A DNA stretch of 54,178 nt, taken from the NCBI RefSeq assembly GCF_023073335.1, contig NZ_JADPJG010000035.1:253665-307842 (forward strand). The letters run 5' to 3'. Source of the DNA: Bradyrhizobium sp. 21 (GTDB lineage: Bacteria > Pseudomonadota > Alphaproteobacteria > Rhizobiales > Xanthobacteraceae). This document shows, one piece after another, positions 1 to 7,699 of this stretch; positions within the stretch are counted from its first letter, which is position 1, and each line of letters starts with the position of its first letter. The position numbers and the translations under genes were made by a program. Below the pieces are notes generated by a model. That model was not told the origin of the DNA. It saw only the letters and a program-made list of their open reading frames with translations, and ran no database searches.

Positions 1-34
1 TCATTGGTTTGTTTCCAGAACCGGGAGGGTCAAG

Positions 35-685
35 ATGAGCGTCGCCATCATCGATTACGGTTCCGGCAATCTGCATTCGGCCGCCAAGGCGTTCGAGCGC
101 GCCGCGCGCAGCATGGAGAACCCGCAAAAGGTTTTCGTCACCAGCGATCCGGATCAGGCCTATAGCGCCGACCGTCTGGTGCTGCCGGGCGTCGGCGCCT
201 TCGCCGATTGCCGGCGCGGCCTCGATGCCGTCAACGGCATGGTCGAGGCGATCACCGAAGCGGTGCGCGTCAAGGCGCGGCCGATGTTCGGCATCTGCGT
301 CGGCATGCAGCTGTTCGCCACCCGCGGCAAGGAACACGTCATCACGCAAGGTCTGAACTGGATCGGCGGCGACGTCGAGAAGATTACGCCGCGCGACGAG
401 AGCCTGAAGATCCCGCACATGGGCTGGAACACGCTCGACGTGCTGCGCGAGCATCCGGTGCTGGAGAGGCTGCCGCTCGGCCCCAAGGGCCAGCATGCCT
501 ATTTCGTGCACTCCTACCACCTCAACGCCGCCAACGAGGCGGACGTGCTTGCGCGCGCCGATTACGGCGGGCCCGTCACCGCGATCGTCGCCAAGGACAC
601 GGCCATCGGCACGCAGTTTCACCCCGAGAAGAGCCAGCGCTTTGGGCTGGCCCTGATCTCGAACTTTTTGCGATGGAAACCGTGA
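35..685 (+). CDS. hisH: Imidazole glycerol phosphate synthase, glutaminase subunit HisH
   Basis: Class I glutamine amidotransferase subunit of the HisH-HisF complex. It hydrolyses glutamine and passes ammonia to HisF in step 5 of histidine synthesis in the cytoplasm. The 216-residue length is normal for the family. The nucleophile is Cys88 in GICVGMQ, and the His196/Glu198 pair lies in QFHPEKS near the C-terminus, so the triad is complete. The ATG is preceded by a GGGAGGG ribosome site. The 3' end overlaps the next gene, hisA, and hisF follows, so the two partner subunits lie in one operon. The operon probably begins upstream of the window. Confidence 0.97.
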   Translation: MSVAIIDYGSGNLHSAAKAFERAARSMENPQKVFVTSDPDQAYSADRLVLPGVGAFADCRRGLDAVNGMVEAITEAVRVKARPMFGICVGMQLFATRGKEHVITQGLNWIGGDVEKITPRDESLKIPHMGWNTLDVLREHPVLERLPLGPKGQHAYFVHSYHLNAANEADVLARADYGGPVTAIVAKDTAIGTQFHPEKSQRFGLALISNFLRWKP

Positions 686-1419
686 TTCTCTTTCCCGCGA
701 TCGACCTCAAGAACGGCCAATGCGTGCGCCTCGAGCAAGGCGACATGGCGCGCGCGACCGTGTTCAACCTCAATCCCGCAGCCCAGGCCGAGAGGTTTGT
801 CGAACAAGGTTTTGAGTATCTCCACGTCGTCGATCTCGACGGCGCCTTTGCCGGCAAGCCGGTGAATGCGCAGGCCGTCGAGGCGATGCTGAAGACGATC
901 AAAATTCCGGTGCAGCTCGGCGGCGGCATTCGCGATCTCGCGACCGTCGAAGCCTGGCTCGACAAGGGCATCACCCGCGTCATCATCGGCACCGCCGCGG
1001 TGCGCGACCCGGAGCTGGTGAAAGCTGCGGCGAAAAAGTTCCCCGGCCGCGTGGCGGTCGGGCTCGATGCCCGTGACGGCAAGGTCGCGGTCGAAGGCTG
1101 GGCCGAAACCTCGCAGGTCACGGTGCTGGAAATCGCGCAACGTTTCGAGGATGCCGGCGTCGCCGCCATCATCTTCACCGACATTGCGCGCGACGGCTTG
1201 CTCAAGGGCTTGAACCTCGATGCGACCATCGCGCTCGCCGACGCCATCTCCATTCCCGTGATCGCCTCCGGCGGCCTCGCCTCGATCGAGGACGTCAAGG
1301 CGATGCTGACGCCGCGCGCCAGGAAGCTCGCCGGTGCGATCGCCGGCCGTGCGCTTTACGACGGCCGGCTCGATCCGGCGGATGCCCTTTCCCTGATCCG
1401 CAACGCGCGCGCCGCCTAG
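682..1419 (+). CDS. hisA: Phosphoribosylformimino-5-aminoimidazole carboxamide ribotide isomerase HisA
   Basis: Amadori isomerase converting ProFAR to PRFAR, step 4 of histidine synthesis. It is a (beta/alpha)8 barrel of about 245 residues with the family opening ILFPAIDLKNG, the phosphate-binding GGGIRD segment and the second acidic site FTDIARDG, so both catalytic aspartates are present. I chose the GTG start because it places the first residue exactly where HisA proteins begin and gives a 4-base GTGA overlap with the hisH stop. An ATG nine bases upstream (673) is an alternative and would add three residues. Neither start has a strong ribosome site, as expected for translational coupling to hisH. 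Confidence 0.95.
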   Translation: MILFPAIDLKNGQCVRLEQGDMARATVFNLNPAAQAERFVEQGFEYLHVVDLDGAFAGKPVNAQAVEAMLKTIKIPVQLGGGIRDLATVEAWLDKGITRVIIGTAAVRDPELVKAAAKKFPGRVAVGLDARDGKVAVEGWAETSQVTVLEIAQRFEDAGVAAIIFTDIARDGLLKGLNLDATIALADAISIPVIASGGLASIEDVKAMLTPRARKLAGAIAGRALYDGRLDPADALSLIRNARAA

Positions 1420-1429
1420 GAGCTGACAC

Positions 1430-2206
1430 ATGTTCAAGGTGCGCGTGATCCCCTGCCTCGACGTCAAGGACGGAAGGGTCGTCAAGGGCGTCAACTTCGT
1501 CGATCTGCGCGATGCCGGCGATCCCGTCGAAGCGGCGATCGCCTATGACGCCGCCGGCGCCGACGAGCTGACGTTCCTCGACATCACCGCGACCCACGAG
1601 AACCGCGGCATCATGCTGGACGTGGTCCGGCGCACGGCGGAGGCCTGCTTCATGCCTGTCACCGTCGGCGGCGGCGTGCGCAAGGTTGACGACATCAAAA
1701 CGCTCCTGCGCGCCGGCGCCGACAAGGTCTCGATCAACAGCGCGGCTGTGTCGCGGCGCGAGTTCGTCAAGGAAGCCGCCGAGAAATTCGGCGAGCAGTG
1801 CGTGGTGGTCGCGATCGACGCCAAGCGGGTCAAGCGCGCGGGTGGCGGAGAGCGATGGGAGATATTCACTCATGGCGGCCGCAACTCGACCGGCATCGAC
1901 GCCATCGAATATGCCCAGGAAGTGGTCTCGCTCGGCGCCGGTGAAATCCTGCTCACCTCGATGGACCGCGACGGCACCAGGCAGGGGTTCGACATCCCGC
2001 TGACCCGGGCGATCGCCGACAGCGTTCCCGTTCCCGTGATCGCCTCGGGCGGCGTCGGCAATCTCGACCATCTCGTGGACGGCATCCGCGACGGCCATGC
2101 CACCGCCGTGCTGGCCGCCTCGATCTTCCATTTCGGGGAATTCACCATCCGCCAAGCCAAGGAGCACATGGCCCGGCGCGGGCTGGCCATGCGCCTCGAT
2201 GCCTGA
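1430..2206 (+). CDS. hisF: Imidazole glycerol phosphate synthase, cyclase subunit HisF
   Basis: Synthase subunit that uses ammonia from HisH to convert PRFAR to imidazole glycerol phosphate plus AICAR. The 258-residue barrel has the catalytic Asp11 in PCLDVKDGRVVKG and the second aspartate in VVAIDAKRVK. The phosphate-binding loops TVGGGVR and IASGGVG are intact. It starts ten bases after the hisA stop with an AGGAG site (1419-1423), so hisH-hisA-hisF form a tight operon. Confidence 0.97.
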   Translation: MFKVRVIPCLDVKDGRVVKGVNFVDLRDAGDPVEAAIAYDAAGADELTFLDITATHENRGIMLDVVRRTAEACFMPVTVGGGVRKVDDIKTLLRAGADKVSINSAAVSRREFVKEAAEKFGEQCVVVAIDAKRVKRAGGGERWEIFTHGGRNSTGIDAIEYAQEVVSLGAGEILLTSMDRDGTRQGFDIPLTRAIADSVPVPVIASGGVGNLDHLVDGIRDGHATAVLAASIFHFGEFTIRQAKEHMARRGLAMRLDA

Positions 2207-2282
2207 CGACTCCCTTTCATAAAGCTGCTACATTAGCCGGCGGGGAATGGCCTCTGGCCGGATGTGTTTCTGAGTAATTCCG

Positions 2283-2609
2283 ATGGTGCGTTTCACGATC
2301 CACGATCTGGCCGAGACCATCGACGCCCGCGCGGCGGCGGGGGGCGAGGGCTCCTATACCCGCAAGCTTCTCGACAAGGGCGCCGAACATTGCGCCAAGA
2401 AGTTCGGTGAGGAAGCAGTCGAAACCGTCATCGCGGCAGTCGAAAACGATCGCGATCATCTGATCGCGGAAGGCGCCGACCTGCTTTATCATTTCCTTGT
2501 GCTGCTCAAGGCCCGCGGCGTAAAGCTGGACGAGGTCGAGGCCGCATTGGACAAGCGGACCAATATGTCAGGGTTGGAAGAAAAGGCGTCGCGTAAGGGC
2601 GGCAGCTAG
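2283..2609 (+). CDS. hisE: Phosphoribosyl-ATP pyrophosphatase HisE
   Basis: Hydrolyses phosphoribosyl-ATP to phosphoribosyl-AMP, step 2 of histidine synthesis. The 108-residue protein is a stand-alone MazG-fold enzyme, not fused to HisI. The metal-binding acidic helix signature GEEAVETVIAA and the later DLLYHF segment are visible. A 76-base gap separates it from hisF and could hold a secondary promoter, but it is in the same direction and most likely cotranscribed. The coaA gene follows after 20 bases. Confidence 0.95.
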   Translation: MVRFTIHDLAETIDARAAAGGEGSYTRKLLDKGAEHCAKKFGEEAVETVIAAVENDRDHLIAEGADLLYHFLVLLKARGVKLDEVEAALDKRTNMSGLEEKASRKGGS

Positions 2610-2629
2610 CCGAGGTGGAGAGTCGCGTC

Positions 2630-3586
2630 ATGGATATCCGCGCACCCGAGCAGCAGTATAATCCGTACCGCGTCTATACGCGCGAGGAGTGGGCGCGGCT
2701 GCGCGACGACACGCCGATGACGCTGGAGCCGGGCGAGTTCGACCGGCTCCGTTCGCTGCACGATCGCCTCGACTTGCAGGAGGTCGAGGACATCTACCTG
2801 CCGCTGTCGCGCCTGCTGTCGATCTATGTCGATGCAATGCAGCGGCTGTATTACGCGGAGCGCCAGTTCCTCAACATCCGCGACCGCAAGATGCCCTACA
2901 TCATCGGCGTCGCCGGCTCGGTCGCGGTCGGAAAGTCCACCACGGCCCGCGTGCTGCAGGCGCTGCTGGCGCGCTGGTCGCCGCGCCCGAAGGTCGATTT
3001 GATCACCACCGACGGCTTTCTGTATCCGAATGCGGTGCTCGATCGGCAGGGCATCATGCAGAAGAAGGGCTTTCCGGAGAGCTACGATTTGCCGCTGCTG
3101 CTCGGCTTTCTCTCCGACATCAAGGCCGGCCGCCATCATGTGCGCGCGCCGGTCTATTCGCATCTGACCTACGACATCGTGCCGAACGAGTGGGCCGAGA
3201 TCGACCAGCCCGACATCCTGATCGTCGAGGGTGTCAACGTGCTGCAAACCGGCAAGCTGCCGCGCGACGGCAAGGCGGTCCCCGTCGTCTCCGACTTCTT
3301 CGATTTCTCGGTCTATATCGACGCAGACGAAGCCGCGCTGCGGCAATGGTACATCCGCCGCTTCCTGTCGTTGCGGGACACCGCGTTCACCAATCCAAAA
3401 TCCTACTTCAATCGCTACGCGCTGTTGTCGGACGAGGAAGCCACCGCCACCGCGATCGCGATCTGGGAACGCACCAACCTCGCCAATCTCGAGGACAACA
3501 TCCTGCCGACCCGTCCGCGCGCGACGCTGATCCTGAAGAAGGGCGCGGACCACACGGTGTCGAGCGTGGCGCTGCGGCGGCTGTAA
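2630..3586 (+). CDS. coaA: Type I pantothenate kinase CoaA
   Basis: Phosphorylates pantothenate with ATP, the first and feedback-regulated step of coenzyme A synthesis. The 318-residue length is standard for bacterial type I PanK. The P-loop is at residues 93-104 (GVAGSVAVGKST), followed by the TTDGFL segment and the family C-terminal region with YFNRYA. I chose ATG at 2630 (MDIRAPEQ) rather than an in-frame GTG at 2615, because it matches the usual rhizobial N-terminus. It sits directly after hisE, an arrangement familiar from rhizobia, and is probably part of that operon. Confidence 0.96.
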   Translation: MDIRAPEQQYNPYRVYTREEWARLRDDTPMTLEPGEFDRLRSLHDRLDLQEVEDIYLPLSRLLSIYVDAMQRLYYAERQFLNIRDRKMPYIIGVAGSVAVGKSTTARVLQALLARWSPRPKVDLITTDGFLYPNAVLDRQGIMQKKGFPESYDLPLLLGFLSDIKAGRHHVRAPVYSHLTYDIVPNEWAEIDQPDILIVEGVNVLQTGKLPRDGKAVPVVSDFFDFSVYIDADEAALRQWYIRRFLSLRDTAFTNPKSYFNRYALLSDEEATATAIAIWERTNLANLEDNILPTRPRATLILKKGADHTVSSVALRRL

Positions 3587-3687
3587 TTGCGCCCACCGGC
3601 GCGGCCCCGGCCGATTGGGGCAGAGTGTCTTTTGTTGCAGACCGGCATGAGGTCTTCGGCTATGACCTTCGAAGACCTGAGGGCTCC

Positions 3688-3927
3688 ATGGTTGATCGTC
3701 TGAGAAGTGCTGCGGAGCAGCTTGAAGCACCGACCTGCCCCGACTGCCACCTTGAGATGAGGTGGTACCGTTCGGAACTGCTCGCGGACGAGCCGGTTGC
3801 GATCATCGCGCATCTCTTCGTGTGCCCGCATTGCAAGCGCGCCGAGCGGACGAACACCATCTTCACGGGAACCCAGGCGCCGTCCGGCAAGCTCTCCGCG
3901 CCGCGTTTTGGTGCTTACGCCGCGTAG
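3688..3927 (+). CDS. Small Cys-rich putative zinc-binding protein
   Basis: I do not recognise this 79-residue protein. It carries two CxxC knuckles, CPDC at about residues 16-19 and CPHC near residue 47, which together form a likely four-cysteine zinc site. The tail is short and disordered-looking. Codon use is typical of the neighbours. An in-frame GTG at 3625 could extend the protein by 21 residues (VSFVADRHE...). It lies 101 bases after coaA and convergent with the phosphatase-like gene. Function is unknown. Confidence 0.7.
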   Translation: MVDRLRSAAEQLEAPTCPDCHLEMRWYRSELLADEPVAIIAHLFVCPHCKRAERTNTIFTGTQAPSGKLSAPRFGAYAA

Positions 3928-3969
3928 GCCGCTGACCCCTTGCTGATGCGCATCGTCGGCGCGCGCGAT

Positions 3970-4641
3970 TTACTTGCCGGCTTGCGTGGTCCAATCCGCA
4001 GGCTTGATGCGCCCCGCAAAGGTGGCGGGGCCCGAGCCTTGGGCCTGGTAGGAGCTTTGGGCCTGGTAGGAGCCTTGGAGCTGGTAAATGAAGGCCTCCC
4101 CTTCCTGCACGTCGCCGGCGTCCTTGCCGAAGGCATCGGCGAAGTTGGTCTTGTGGGTGACCAGGACCGTGTTCGTGCCTGGCTTCGGCGGCGCGTCGAC
4201 GAGCTGACGCATGGCCTGTCCGGCCTTTGTATTTGCACCGGCCGGGTTGGCCATTCCCGAGGCGCTGGCGTTGCTGCTGTCCGTCAAGGCATCGACGGGT
4301 TGAACCTCGCGGCCGGAGATCAGCCTGCCGGCCTCGACAGCGCGATTCAGCCGGCTCGTGAAGACATCACCGATCGGGATCGCGAATGCCTTGACCGCTG
4401 CGCCGATCTGGCGCGCCGTGTCCCGGCCCTTTTCACTGAGCTGACGCTGAGCGTTCATGTCGTCGAACTTGAAAGGGTAGACGTCCTTTTGACTGTCGTC
4501 GGTCGCGGTGTGCCGAAAAACCAGGACGTAGCCGCCTTGCTTGAGCGATGCGATGAGCTGCGTCGTATCGGCCGCGGCGGATTGGGACATTCCAGCGAGA
4601 AGAGCAATGAAAATAAATATGAGCCGGCAGAGCGCGTTCAT
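3970..4641 (-). CDS. Exported histidine phosphatase family protein
   Basis: Predicted secreted member of the histidine phosphatase (phosphoglycerate mutase-like) superfamily, 223 residues. An N-terminal signal peptide (MNALCRLIFIFIALLAG...AAADT) is clear. The phosphohistidine motif reads VFRHTATDD, so the usual RHG is RHT here. The second catalytic histidine is in VTHKTN. Residues of the tail contain three hexapeptide repeats (YQLQGS, YQAQSS, YQAQGS) encoded by an 18-base tandem repeat. I chose the start at the signal peptide; an upstream ATG at 4701 would put a non-signal stretch in front. The substrate is unknown. Confidence 0.85.
   Translation of the reverse strand: MNALCRLIFIFIALLAGMSQSAAADTTQLIASLKQGGYVLVFRHTATDDSQKDVYPFKFDDMNAQRQLSEKGRDTARQIGAAVKAFAIPIGDVFTSRLNRAVEAGRLISGREVQPVDALTDSSNASASGMANPAGANTKAGQAMRQLVDAPPKPGTNTVLVTHKTNFADAFGKDAGDVQEGEAFIYQLQGSYQAQSSYQAQGSGPATFAGRIKPADWTTQAGK
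4033..4086. repeat. Three tandem 18-bp units within the phosphatase-like gene
   Basis: Three consecutive 18-bp units start at 4033, 4051 and 4069. They differ at only a few positions, and the spacing keeps the reading frame. On the minus strand they encode YQxQxS hexapeptides close to the C-terminus of the exported phosphatase-like protein. The unit number could vary between strains by slippage. Confidence 0.9.
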
Positions 4642-4745
4642 GCGCGAAATCCTCCTGCAAGTACCCCAGAGGATGGTGGCGCTCAACGCAGGCGAATTCA
4701 ATTTCTCGATTGCCGGCCCTGATCAGGTTCCCGTGAAGCTCTGAA

Positions 4746-6977
4746 TCAGACCGCCAGATGCCGCGACGCCGCCAGCCCGGCCAGCGCCTCTTCCAGCTTG
4801 TCGCGATCGAGCGGCTTGATCAAAAATCCGTTCATGCCCGCTTCGAAACAGGCGTAGCGATCTTCCACCAGCGTATTGGCGGTGAGTGCGAGGATCGGCG
4901 TGTGGTGGCCGCCTTTGGCCGCCTCATGCGCACGGATGCGTTTTGTCGTTTCGATGCCGTCGAGCTGCGGCATCTGGATGTCCATCAGCACGAGATCATA
5001 GGGCGTGCCGGCCGATGACGCCGCGAGCCAGGATTCCAGCGCGGCCTCGCCATGGACCGCGATGACCACGCGGTGACCGAGTTTCGTCAGCAGCGATCGC
5101 ATCAACAGCGCGTTGATCTCGTTGTCCTCGGCGACGAGAATTGACAGGCCTTTCGCCGGTGCCGCGCCGGTGGATTGGGCCGATGGCTCCGGCGCGAGAT
5201 CGGGTGAGGCGACCTCCGGGGTCAGCGTGAGGCGTGCGGCCAGCGATGCCGCTCGCAACGGCTTCACCAGGAAGCCGGTGAAGGCCGGCGAGAGTTTCTC
5301 GTGGCGCGAGCCGGATGTCAGCAGCACGAGGCGTTGCGTTGCATGGCTGCGTGCGGCTTCGCCGAGGCGGTCGGCGATGGCAGCGCCGAGCGCGCGATCG
5401 ATCAGGACCGCATGCCATGCGCGTTCGGGCAGCAGTGCCTCTGCGACCGCGGCATCGGCGACCATGCAGGTCTGCCCGCCCCAGCGTTGCAGCCGCCGCG
5501 CGATCAGCGAGGCCTCGATGCCGTCCGCGACCAGAAGGATCGACTTGCCGGCGAGCTCGGGACTCGGGAATGGCGTCTGGCCCGCGCCGGCTTGCGACGG
5601 CGCCAGCGGCACTGCGACCTCGAAGGTCGAGCCCTTGCCCGGCTCGCTCGTGAGCGTGATGCGGCCGCCCATGCGCTTGGCGATGCGCTCGCTGATGGCA
5701 AGGCCGAGCCCGGTGCCGCCATAGGTGCGCGCGACGCGCTCGTCCGCCTGCTCGAATTCGCGGAAGATGCGCTGCTGCGCTTCCGGCGCGATGCCGATAC
5801 CGGTGTCGCGCACCAGGAAGCTGATCTCGTTCGGCCAGATGCCGGGCTCGACGATCAGCGCAACGCCACCTGTTGCGGTGAACTTGATGGCGTTGCCGGC
5901 GAGGTTGAGCAGCACCTGGCGCAGCCGCGCGGCGTCGCCGACCACCTCGAGCGGCAGGCGCTCGTCGACATAGGCGGCGATCTCGAGCTGCTTGGCCTGC
6001 GCGCGCGGCGCGAGCAGCTCGGTGATGTCCTCGATCAGGGCCGAGAGTGCGAAGGGACGCTGCTCGAGATCGAGCTTGCCGGCTTCGATCTTGGAATAGT
6101 CGAGCAGTTCCTCGATCAGCGCCATCAGGGCTTCGCCGGAGGTCTTCACGGCCTTGGCGTAGGTCGTCTGCTCCGGCGTCAGATTGGTGTCGAGCAGCAG
6201 CCCGCCCATGCCGATGATGCCGTTGAGGGGGTTGCGGATCTCGTGCGAGGCCATGGCCAGGAAGCGCGATTTGGCGCGATTGGCGGCATCGGCCTGGTCG
6301 CGGGCGTCGGACAGCGCTCGCTCGGTCTCGGTGCGGTCGGTGACATCGCGTCCCACGCTCTGCAATTCGGCGGGCTGGCCGGCGTCGAGGCGGACATAGC
6401 CTTCGCGCCAGGCGATCCAGCGGGCGCCGAGCGGGGTTGCAATCTTCTGGTCGTGAATGCGGGTGCCGTTGCTCTCGCGGGCGCTGTCGCCCTGCTCCAG
6501 CACGTCGAAATCAAAGCGCGTGCCGACCAGCGCGCCGCGCGCCTGGCCTGCGAGCGCGCAATAGGCCTCATTGGCGAAGGTGATGCGGCCGTTTGCGTCG
6601 CGCAGCACGATCAGATCGCCCTGCTGTTCGAACAGGCTGCGGGCCCGTTCTTCGGCTTCCTTCAGCTCCCAATTGCGGTCGATCAGCGCTTCGTTATGGG
6701 CGGCGAGCGTCCGCATCCGCTTTTTGACGAAGCGCAGGCGCATGCTGAGCGTGGCGAGGCCGAGGCAGGCGAGCGCGAACAGGAAGCTGGCGCCGATCGC
6801 AAACGCGTTGGGATCATAGCCGGAAGTCTCGGACCGGCTGCCGGTGACAAAGCCATAGGCGCCGCCGAACGTCGCCGAGAAGATCATGAAGGAGCGGATC
6901 GCGAAGGCGATTTTGGGATACTGCCGCCTGAAGCGGCGCATGCGCACCTTGATCCGGAACGTCCGACCCATCGCCAC
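4746..6977 (-). CDS. Membrane hybrid sensor histidine kinase with PAS and two receiver domains
   Basis: A 743-residue two-component hybrid kinase. Two transmembrane segments (about 23-44 and 57-81) are followed by a PAS domain (about 110-215), a HisKA dimerisation domain with phospho-accepting His245 in ASHEIRNPLNG, and a HATPase domain (NAIKF near 363, DTGIGI at 391-396, GGTGLGLAI at 420-428). A first receiver-like domain (about 478-585) lacks part of the acidic pocket (LLVADG instead of xxEDN). The second receiver (about 611-735) is complete, with EDN, Asp666 in LMDIQMP and Lys721. No cognate regulator is adjacent, so phosphotransfer probably goes to an Hpt protein encoded elsewhere. The signal sensed is unknown. 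Confidence 0.93.
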   Translation of the reverse strand: MAMGRTFRIKVRMRRFRRQYPKIAFAIRSFMIFSATFGGAYGFVTGSRSETSGYDPNAFAIGASFLFALACLGLATLSMRLRFVKKRMRTLAAHNEALIDRNWELKEAEERARSLFEQQGDLIVLRDANGRITFANEAYCALAGQARGALVGTRFDFDVLEQGDSARESNGTRIHDQKIATPLGARWIAWREGYVRLDAGQPAELQSVGRDVTDRTETERALSDARDQADAANRAKSRFLAMASHEIRNPLNGIIGMGGLLLDTNLTPEQTTYAKAVKTSGEALMALIEELLDYSKIEAGKLDLEQRPFALSALIEDITELLAPRAQAKQLEIAAYVDERLPLEVVGDAARLRQVLLNLAGNAIKFTATGGVALIVEPGIWPNEISFLVRDTGIGIAPEAQQRIFREFEQADERVARTYGGTGLGLAISERIAKRMGGRITLTSEPGKGSTFEVAVPLAPSQAGAGQTPFPSPELAGKSILLVADGIEASLIARRLQRWGGQTCMVADAAVAEALLPERAWHAVLIDRALGAAIADRLGEAARSHATQRLVLLTSGSRHEKLSPAFTGFLVKPLRAASLAARLTLTPEVASPDLAPEPSAQSTGAAPAKGLSILVAEDNEINALLMRSLLTKLGHRVVIAVHGEAALESWLAASSAGTPYDLVLMDIQMPQLDGIETTKRIRAHEAAKGGHHTPILALTANTLVEDRYACFEAGMNGFLIKPLDRDKLEEALAGLAASRHLAV

Positions 6978-7111
6978 CGACCCGACTCTTTTCTTAAAAC
7001 CCTGTGCTCGCTGTAAACGACGATGTGCCCGCGACCTTGCGAACAGTTTGAGGTGTTGCGACCGCCTCCAAACAGGGTTGACGAGGCGTTAAGGGTTCAG
7101 AGCGAGGCGGC

Positions 7112-7579
7112 TCAAAGCGAAGCAGCTTGGAGATGGCGGTGGCCGCCACGGGCGCCGACGATCAGCGCCGCCGCCTCGCGCTGCGAGAACGTCTTCGAGC
7201 GCACATAGACACGGTAATCCGCCGGCCCCTCGGTGGAGAGATAGATCACCTGGCCGCCGTCGACGGGCTGCGCCGCAATCGAGATCAGGCGGGTCGAAGG
7301 ATTGGCCTGGCAGGTCTCCGATTCCGAACCGAGGCCGTCGTCGACGACGGCGAAGTCTGCCGCGTCCGCGTCCTCGGTGATCTGAACCCGCACCGTGGCG
7401 CGAGCGGGATCATCGGTGAAGGCGACATGCACGCCGGCGGTCCAGAACAGCGACGTCAGCTCGACCGAAGTATCGCCCAGCGCGATGCACGGATGCGAGA
7501 CCGATCCGATCTCGCTGCGGGCAAACACCGCAGCCGCGAGCAGGGGGATAGCCGAGGCCAGGATCTTGAAACGCAACAT
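7112..7579 (-). CDS. Exported hypothetical protein
   Basis: I do not recognise a family for this 155-residue protein. It begins with a hydrophobic signal-peptide-like stretch (MLRFKILASAIPLLAAAVFA), followed by a soluble domain of about 130 residues with several short beta-rich segments and two cysteines (in HPCIAL and ETCQAN) that could form a disulfide. The C-terminal part (YRVYVRSKTFSQREAAALIVGAR) is Arg-rich. Codon use is normal for the replicon. It lies between the hybrid kinase and comM on the same strand, but with gaps over 100 bases on each side, so coexpression is uncertain. Confidence 0.7.
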   Translation of the reverse strand: MLRFKILASAIPLLAAAVFARSEIGSVSHPCIALGDTSVELTSLFWTAGVHVAFTDDPARATVRVQITEDADAADFAVVDDGLGSESETCQANPSTRLISIAAQPVDGGQVIYLSTEGPADYRVYVRSKTFSQREAAALIVGARGGHRHLQAASL

Positions 7580-7699
7580 GATACGCTACTCGCCGGGCCC
7601 GAGAAAACCTGTACCGAAACTCGTGGCGGGAACTGATGGGCCTTATGGTTTGCAGAGCGTAAAGGAAACTCGTTACCGCAGGGTTGATGCGCGGAATGA

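Noticed and set aside
5301..7016. Long open frame opposite the hybrid kinase (571 codons)
   Set aside because: Antisense shadow; the kinase on the other strand has complete domains.
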